The notes beneath the pieces are model-generated. The model did no database searches. It worked only from the letters and a program-made list of their open reading frames with translations, and had not been told where the DNA came from. Position numbers and translations under genes: made by a program. Positions 5,476 to 9,260 of a stretch of 9,260 nt of DNA are shown here, one piece after another. Positions within the stretch are counted from its first letter, which is position 1; each line of letters starts with the position of its first letter. Source of the stretch: an uncultured Gammaproteobacteria bacterium (GTDB lineage: Bacteria; Pseudomonadota; Gammaproteobacteria; Halothiobacillales; Halothiobacillaceae); NCBI GenBank assembly GCA_938004235.1, contig CALKWL010000225.1, forward strand, positions 1 to 9,260, read 5' to 3'.

Positions 5476-8142
5476 TTAAACGGTCATTGGATTAGGCTTG
5501 TCCGCGTCAAGGCCGTAGTTCTTGATGGCTTGAGAAACCGTGCTGACAGGCAGCGCACCGTCATCCGCCAGTGCTTTGAGCGTGGCGACCACGATGTTCC
5601 AGCGGTCAACTTCAAAGAAACGACGCAGCGCTTCACGGGTGTCTGAGCGTCCAAAGCCGTCGGTGCCCAGCGTGATGTAACGCTTGCCAGGCAGGTAGGC
5701 GCGAACCTGCTCCGGCACGGCGCGCACGTAGTCGGTGGCGGCAATGATTGGTCCCTGGGTTGAAGCGAGCGTTTGCGTAACGTGCGGGACGCGCGCCTCG
5801 GTTTCGGGGTGGCGGGTATTCCAGCGTTCGCAGTCCACACCCTCGCGGTGCAGCAGGTTGAAGCTGGTGGCGGACCACACGTCCACGCTGACATTCCACT
5901 CGGCTTCGAGCATGGCGGCGGCGGCGATCACTTCGCGGAGAATGGTGCCGGAGCCCATGAGTTGTGCACGTACTTTGTGCGTGCTTGTGCTTTTCGCGAA
6001 GCTGTACAGCCCCTTGAGGATGCCCTCCTCAACACCTTCGGGCATGGCCGGGTGGGCGTAATTTTCGTTCATGGCGGTGATGTAATAGAACACATGCTCA
6101 TGCGCCTCGAACATGCGCTTAAGGCCATCATGGGCAATCACGGCAAACTCATAGGCAAAGGTCGGATCGTAGCTGATGCAGTTGGGAACCTGACCGAACG
6201 CCAGCAGGTTGTGACCGTCCTGGTGCTGCAAACCTTCGCCCGCCAGGGTGGTGCGCCCGGCGGTCGCGCCGATAATGAAGCCGCGCGCCTGGATGTCGCC
6301 CGCCGCCCAGACCAGGTCGCCAATGCGCTGATAACCGAACATCGAGTAATAAATGTAAAACGGCACCATGCTGACATTGTGGTTGGCATAGGCTGTGGCG
6401 GCGGCAATCCAGCTCGCCATGGAGCCCGCTTCGTTGATGCCTTCCTGTAAGACCTGGCCGTTGTGCGACTGCTTGTACCACATGACCTGATCGGCATCGA
6501 TGGGCTCGTAGAGCTGGCCTGCCGGGTCGTAGATACCCACCTGGCGGAACAGGCCTTCCAGGCCAAAGGTACGCGCTTCATCGGGAATAATGGGAACGAC
6601 GCGCTTGCCGAAGGTTTTATCGCGCAGCAGCAACGCCAGCAGGCGGCCAAACACCATGGTGGTGGACATTTCGCGGTCGCCCGTTGATTGCAGCAGGGTT
6701 TCGAATGCGCTTAACGGCGGAATGGTCAGCGCAGCGGCGTGGTCGCGGCGGCTGGGCAGGTAGCCGCCGAGCGCCTGGCGGCGCGACTGCATGTACTGCA
6801 TGACTTCACTGTCATCCGCTGGGCGGTAGAAGGGGATGTTTTTTTCCAGTTGTTCGTCGGAAATCGGTACGCTGAAGCGGTCGCGGAAATACTTGAGGCC
6901 GTCCAGATCGAGCTTCTTTTGGGAGTGCACGGCCATGGACGCTTCGCCATAGGGGCCCATGCCGTAGCCTTTGACGGTCTTCGCCAAAATGACCGTCGGC
7001 TTGCCGGAGCTTTCGGCAGCGCGCTTGTACGCGGCATAGAGCTTGCGAGGGCTGTGACCGCCGCGGGTCAGGCCAAAAACTTCATCATCGGTCAGGTCTT
7101 CAACCAACTTCAGAGTTTCCGGGTATTTGCCAAAGAAACTCTGGCGCACATGCGCGCCATCCTTGCCGCGGAAGGCCTGGTATTCGCCGTCCACGGTTTC
7201 CATCATCAACTGCATCAGCTTTCCGGAAGTGTCGCGGGCGAGTAGGTCATCCCAGTCTGAGCCCCAAATGACTTTGTACACATTCCAGCCCACGCCGCGG
7301 AAATGTGACTCAAGCTCCTGAATCACTTTGCCATTGCCGCGTACCGGGCCGTCCAGACGTTGCAGGTTGCAGTTGATGACAAACACCAGGTTGTCGAGTT
7401 GTTCGCGCACGGCAAGGCCAATGGCGCCGAGGGATTCGGGCTCGTCCATTTCGCCGTCGCCAAGGAAGGCCCAAACCTTGCGGCTGTTGGCCGGAGCCAG
7501 GCCGCGCGCATCCATGTATTTCATGAAACGTGCCTGGTAAATCGCCATCAATGGCCCTAACCCCATGGAAACTGTGGGAAATTGCCAGAAGTCGCGCATT
7601 GTCCAGGGGTGCGGGTAGGAGGATATGCCCTTGCCGTCAACTTCCTGGCGGAAGTTCAGCAGGTGCTCCTCGTCGAGACGCCCTTCAAGAAACGCGCGGG
7701 CGTACATGCCGGGTGCGACATGCCCCTGGAAAAACACCATGTCGGCGCCTTCCGGGTGGTCGGGACCCTTGAAGAAATGGTTGTACCCTACTTCATACAG
7801 TGTGGATGAAGAGGCATAGCTGCCGATATGTCCGCCGATGCCGTCGTGCGCCTTGTTGGCTTTGACCACCATGGCCATGGCGTTCCAGCGGATCAGGGCG
7901 CGCAGGCGTTGTTCTAGGCGCAAATCGCCCGGATAGACCGGCTGATCTTCTTTCGGAATGGTGTTGATATAAGGGGTGTTGGCGCTGTAGGGCGTGTCGA
8001 TGCCATGTTTGCGTGCGGCCTCAATCAGGGATGCGATCAGGTGTTGGGCTTTTTCGCTGCCCTCGAATTCAATGACCGCCGCCAGCGCGTCCAGCCATTC
8101 TTGTGATTCCTGCGGATCCAAATCCTGATAATTCGTTGTCAT
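5476..8142 (-). CDS. aceE: Pyruvate dehydrogenase E1 component, homodimeric type
   Basis: Thiamine-diphosphate-dependent decarboxylation of pyruvate and transfer of the acetyl unit to the lipoyl group of E2. At 888 residues it matches the E. coli enzyme (887). The key residues align with an offset of about one: H105 in GGHIG, H141 in FFQGHVAPGMYAR, the ThDP/Mg motif GDGEMDEPE starting at 228 with N257 and N259 following, and the loop histidine H406 after KGYGMG. The frame stays open for 60 more codons upstream (to 8322). I chose the ATG at 8142 because the protein then begins MTTNYQDLDPQESQEWLDAL, matching the start of E1 proteins, and GGAG lies 10 bases before it; the upstream codons do not look like protein. 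First gene of aceE-aceF-lpdA, divergent from the HPF-like gene. A weak CATAAT -10-like box lies on the minus strand near 8236. Confidence 0.97.
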   Translation of the reverse strand: MTTNYQDLDPQESQEWLDALAAVIEFEGSEKAQHLIASLIEAARKHGIDTPYSANTPYINTIPKEDQPVYPGDLRLEQRLRALIRWNAMAMVVKANKAHDGIGGHIGSYASSSTLYEVGYNHFFKGPDHPEGADMVFFQGHVAPGMYARAFLEGRLDEEHLLNFRQEVDGKGISSYPHPWTMRDFWQFPTVSMGLGPLMAIYQARFMKYMDARGLAPANSRKVWAFLGDGEMDEPESLGAIGLAVREQLDNLVFVINCNLQRLDGPVRGNGKVIQELESHFRGVGWNVYKVIWGSDWDDLLARDTSGKLMQLMMETVDGEYQAFRGKDGAHVRQSFFGKYPETLKLVEDLTDDEVFGLTRGGHSPRKLYAAYKRAAESSGKPTVILAKTVKGYGMGPYGEASMAVHSQKKLDLDGLKYFRDRFSVPISDEQLEKNIPFYRPADDSEVMQYMQSRRQALGGYLPSRRDHAAALTIPPLSAFETLLQSTGDREMSTTMVFGRLLALLLRDKTFGKRVVPIIPDEARTFGLEGLFRQVGIYDPAGQLYEPIDADQVMWYKQSHNGQVLQEGINEAGSMASWIAAATAYANHNVSMVPFYIYYSMFGYQRIGDLVWAAGDIQARGFIIGATAGRTTLAGEGLQHQDGHNLLAFGQVPNCISYDPTFAYEFAVIAHDGLKRMFEAHEHVFYYITAMNENYAHPAMPEGVEEGILKGLYSFAKSTSTHKVRAQLMGSGTILREVIAAAAMLEAEWNVSVDVWSATSFNLLHREGVDCERWNTRHPETEARVPHVTQTLASTQGPIIAATDYVRAVPEQVRAYLPGKRYITLGTDGFGRSDTREALRRFFEVDRWNIVVATLKALADDGALPVSTVSQAIKNYGLDADKPNPMTV

Positions 8143-8152
8143 GCGCCAAACA

Positions 8153-8156
8153 CTCC
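8153..8156 (-). promoter_or_regulatory. Ribosome binding site deciding the aceE start
   Basis: GGAG on the minus strand lies 10 bases before the ATG at 8142. No comparable site precedes the other in-frame start codons at 8184 and 8322, which favours the 888-residue product. Confidence 0.6.
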
Positions 8157-8305
8157 AATTACATTCTGAGTTTAAATCGGTCATCCCCAGCGGCTTAGCA
8201 CGTTGCTTGCCATCCCGGCATGGGTGAATTGTTCGATTATGCGTGAACGCGGTGCATTTTCCTATTGGGCGCGGACGTTGCGCCCCGGGACGGACAGACG
8301 CTCGC

Positions 8306-8334
8306 TTGGCTTTCTCCCGCACTGGTGGTATCTA
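8306..8334 (+). promoter_or_regulatory. Candidate sigma-70 promoter for the HPF-like gene
   Basis: TTGGCT (8306-8311) and TATCTA (8329-8334) are 17 bases apart. A TG one base before the second hexamer makes it an extended -10. Matches to consensus are 4/6 and 3/6. Transcription would begin near 8341 and give a leader of about 50 bases. It overlaps the extreme 5' end of the longer aceE reading frame, which agrees with the shorter aceE. This is a pattern match only. Confidence 0.35.
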
Positions 8335-8360
8335 TGTCACATGGCTTTCACACAGGCTTC

Positions 8361-8375
8361 GCCCGATGATCGGGC
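8361..8375 (+). promoter_or_regulatory. Small hairpin just upstream of the HPF-like ribosome binding site
   Basis: GCCCGA (8361-8366) pairs with TCGGGC (8370-8375) around TGA, ending seven bases before the AGGAG ribosome binding site. It could modulate translation or protect the 5' end of the message. It is short and may be incidental. Confidence 0.35.
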
Positions 8376-8392
8376 ATGACGAGGAGACGATG

Positions 8393-8953
8393 ATGAGACT
8401 TCCACTGCAAATCACCTTTAGGGACATTCCTCCATCTGAGGCCATTGAAGCGGCGATCCGTGACAAGGCCATGAAACTGGAACGTTATTTTGACCGCATT
8501 ACGTCTATGCGCGTGACAGTGGCTGCCCCCCATAAACATCAAACCAAGGGAAAACTGTACGAAATCAATATCGACATTACTGTTCCAGGACAGGAGATTG
8601 TAGTCAGCCATGACAAGCACGATGAACACGCGCATGAGGATTTGTATGTGTCATTGCGCGATGCTTTTGCGGCGGCGCAACGCCAGCTGGAAACTTACGT
8701 GGGCAAGATGCGCGGTGAAGTGAAGGCGCATGAGGTGCCGGCGCATGGTCGCGTGGTTGAAGTCACCCCTGACTCCGGAACCATTCTGACCTCCGATGGG
8801 CGCGAGATTTATTTCCACCGCAACAGTTTGGTGAATGTGGAATTTGATGATCTGCCCCAGGGAGCTGAGGTGCGTTTTGATGAGGTCGAAGGCGAAAAAG
8901 GCCCCAAGGCCAGTTCGGTGCAGTTGGTAGGCAAGCATCACATCGTGGGTTGA
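8393..8953 (+). CDS. HPF/RaiA-type ribosome hibernation factor fused to a cold-shock-like domain
   Basis: A cytoplasmic protein of 186 residues. Residues 1 to about 105 look like the ribosome-associated S30AE (HPF/RaiA) domain: MRLPLQITFRDIPPSEAIEAAI, a basic helix KLERYF, the strand YEINIDITVPG, and DLYVSLRDAFAAAQRQLE. This domain binds the 30S decoding region and blocks translation in stationary phase or stress. Residues about 118-178 resemble a cold-shock (OB-fold) domain: GRVVEVTPDSGTIL, IYFHRNSLV (140-148) and the KGPKASSVQLV ending. The aromatic RNP1 stretch of classic Csp proteins (KGFGFI-like) is replaced by DSGTIL. The C-terminus therefore differs from the dimerisation domain of long HPF. 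Two ATGs are adjacent (8390, 8393); AGGAG at 8382-8386 spaces better (6 bases) to the second. The gene stands alone, divergent from aceE, with its own terminator. The longer frame from 8243 has no ribosome binding site support. Confidence 0.88.
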   Translation: MRLPLQITFRDIPPSEAIEAAIRDKAMKLERYFDRITSMRVTVAAPHKHQTKGKLYEINIDITVPGQEIVVSHDKHDEHAHEDLYVSLRDAFAAAQRQLETYVGKMRGEVKAHEVPAHGRVVEVTPDSGTILTSDGREIYFHRNSLVNVEFDDLPQGAEVRFDEVEGEKGPKASSVQLVGKHHIVG

Positions 8954-8999
8954 TGAACACGCTTTGATGCCGCGCTGATCTGAAAAAACGCTGTCTATG

Positions 9000-9025
9000 G
9001 GGAGTCATGATGACTCCCTTTTTTT
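9000..9025 (+). terminator. Rho-independent terminator of the HPF-like gene
   Basis: GGGAGTCA (9000-9007) and TGACTCCC (9011-9018) form a perfect 8-bp stem with loop TGA, followed directly by seven Ts. It lies 46 bases after the stop codon and indicates that the HPF-like gene ends its transcript here. The remaining genomic bases (9026-9215) show no gene. Confidence 0.92.
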
Positions 9026-9215
9026 GTCTGAAGAGTTTCAGCATCGGGTCTGCCCGTGGCTTGTGTTCGTGACGAAACCGTGAAAAGACAAGACAAGTGC
9101 TTACCGCTTGCCTGTGCCGCAGATGCTCTTCAGCGGCCAGTCATGTGTCATATGTTTTTTTAGTATTTTTCAGCGCCCAAAAGAAACCTCTGGCGCGTCA
9201 TGGATTCTTGTTTGT

Positions 9216-9260
9216 AGATCGGAAGAGCACACGTCTGAACTCCAGTCACGTCAGTCAATC
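9216..9260. other. Illumina TruSeq adapter and index (not genomic)
   Basis: From 9216 the sequence is AGATCGGAAGAGC followed by the rest of the standard 34-base TruSeq read-1 adapter, through the CAGTCAC at 9243-9249. Next come eight bases, GTCAGTCA (9250-9257), fitting an i7 index, then ATC (9258-9260), the first bases of the constant sequence after the index. This is untrimmed library adapter at a contig end. Genomic sequence stops at 9215. Confidence 0.97.

Noticed and set aside
5773..6450. 225-codon plus-strand open frame opposite aceE
   Set aside because: It is an antisense shadow of aceE caused by GC-rich third codon positions, with no start signal or motif.
8143..8322. 60-codon in-frame extension of aceE to an ATG at 8322
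   Set aside because: It lacks a ribosome binding site, has no resemblance to E1 N-termini, overlaps the likely promoter of the divergent gene, and the ATG at 8142 gives the expected family length.
8243..8392. Longer start for the HPF-like protein
   Set aside because: The extra residues resemble no HPF N-terminus, while an AGGAG sits at the right distance from the ATG at 8393.
9026..9215. Possible gene or RNA after the HPF-like terminator
   Set aside because: No open frame with a ribosome binding site and no stable structure stood out; the stretch is short and ends at an adapter.

Overview
The window looks like ordinary chromosomal DNA from a Gram-negative bacterium, most likely a betaproteobacterium. 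Three things point that way. The pyruvate dehydrogenase complex has a homodimeric AceE-type E1, a single-lipoyl E2 and an E3 with its own N-terminal lipoyl domain (the arrangement known from Neisseria P64k and other betaproteobacteria). aroK and aroB are adjacent. GC-rich palindromic repeats lie between, and once inside, genes. The genus cannot be read from the sequence. The last 45 bases (9216-9260) are not genomic: they are an Illumina adapter with an index, so real sequence ends at 9215.

Layout: five genes and one partial gene lie on the minus strand and one on the plus strand. In minus-strand transcription order from the right: aceE (E1), aceF (E2) and lpdA (lipoyl-E3) form a tight operon, 8142 down to 2271, encoding the whole pyruvate dehydrogenase complex. 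About 200 bases after lpdA a terminator-like hairpin (2040-2070) ends the unit. A 435-base gene-free stretch (1836-2270) rich in inverted repeats follows. Then come a TauE/SafE-family membrane permease (1835-1038), shikimate kinase aroK (1013-477) and the first 118 codons of 3-dehydroquinate synthase aroB (356-1, running off the window). Divergent from aceE is a ribosome hibernation factor (HPF/RaiA-type) fused to a C-terminal cold-shock-like domain (8393-8953), followed by a textbook rho-independent terminator (9000-9025).

How the genes work together: AceE, AceF and LpdA oxidise pyruvate to acetyl-CoA and feed central carbon metabolism. AroK and AroB are two steps of the shikimate pathway to chorismate and aromatic amino acids. 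The permease has no obvious link to either pathway. The HPF-CSD protein probably silences ribosomes in stationary phase or stress.

I see no defence system, CRISPR array, complete transposon or new multi-gene system. The most interesting signals are a GC-rich palindromic repeat translated in frame as the interdomain linker of LpdA, a repeated palindrome-derived element upstream of two minus-strand genes, the HPF-cold-shock fusion, and the adapter tail.
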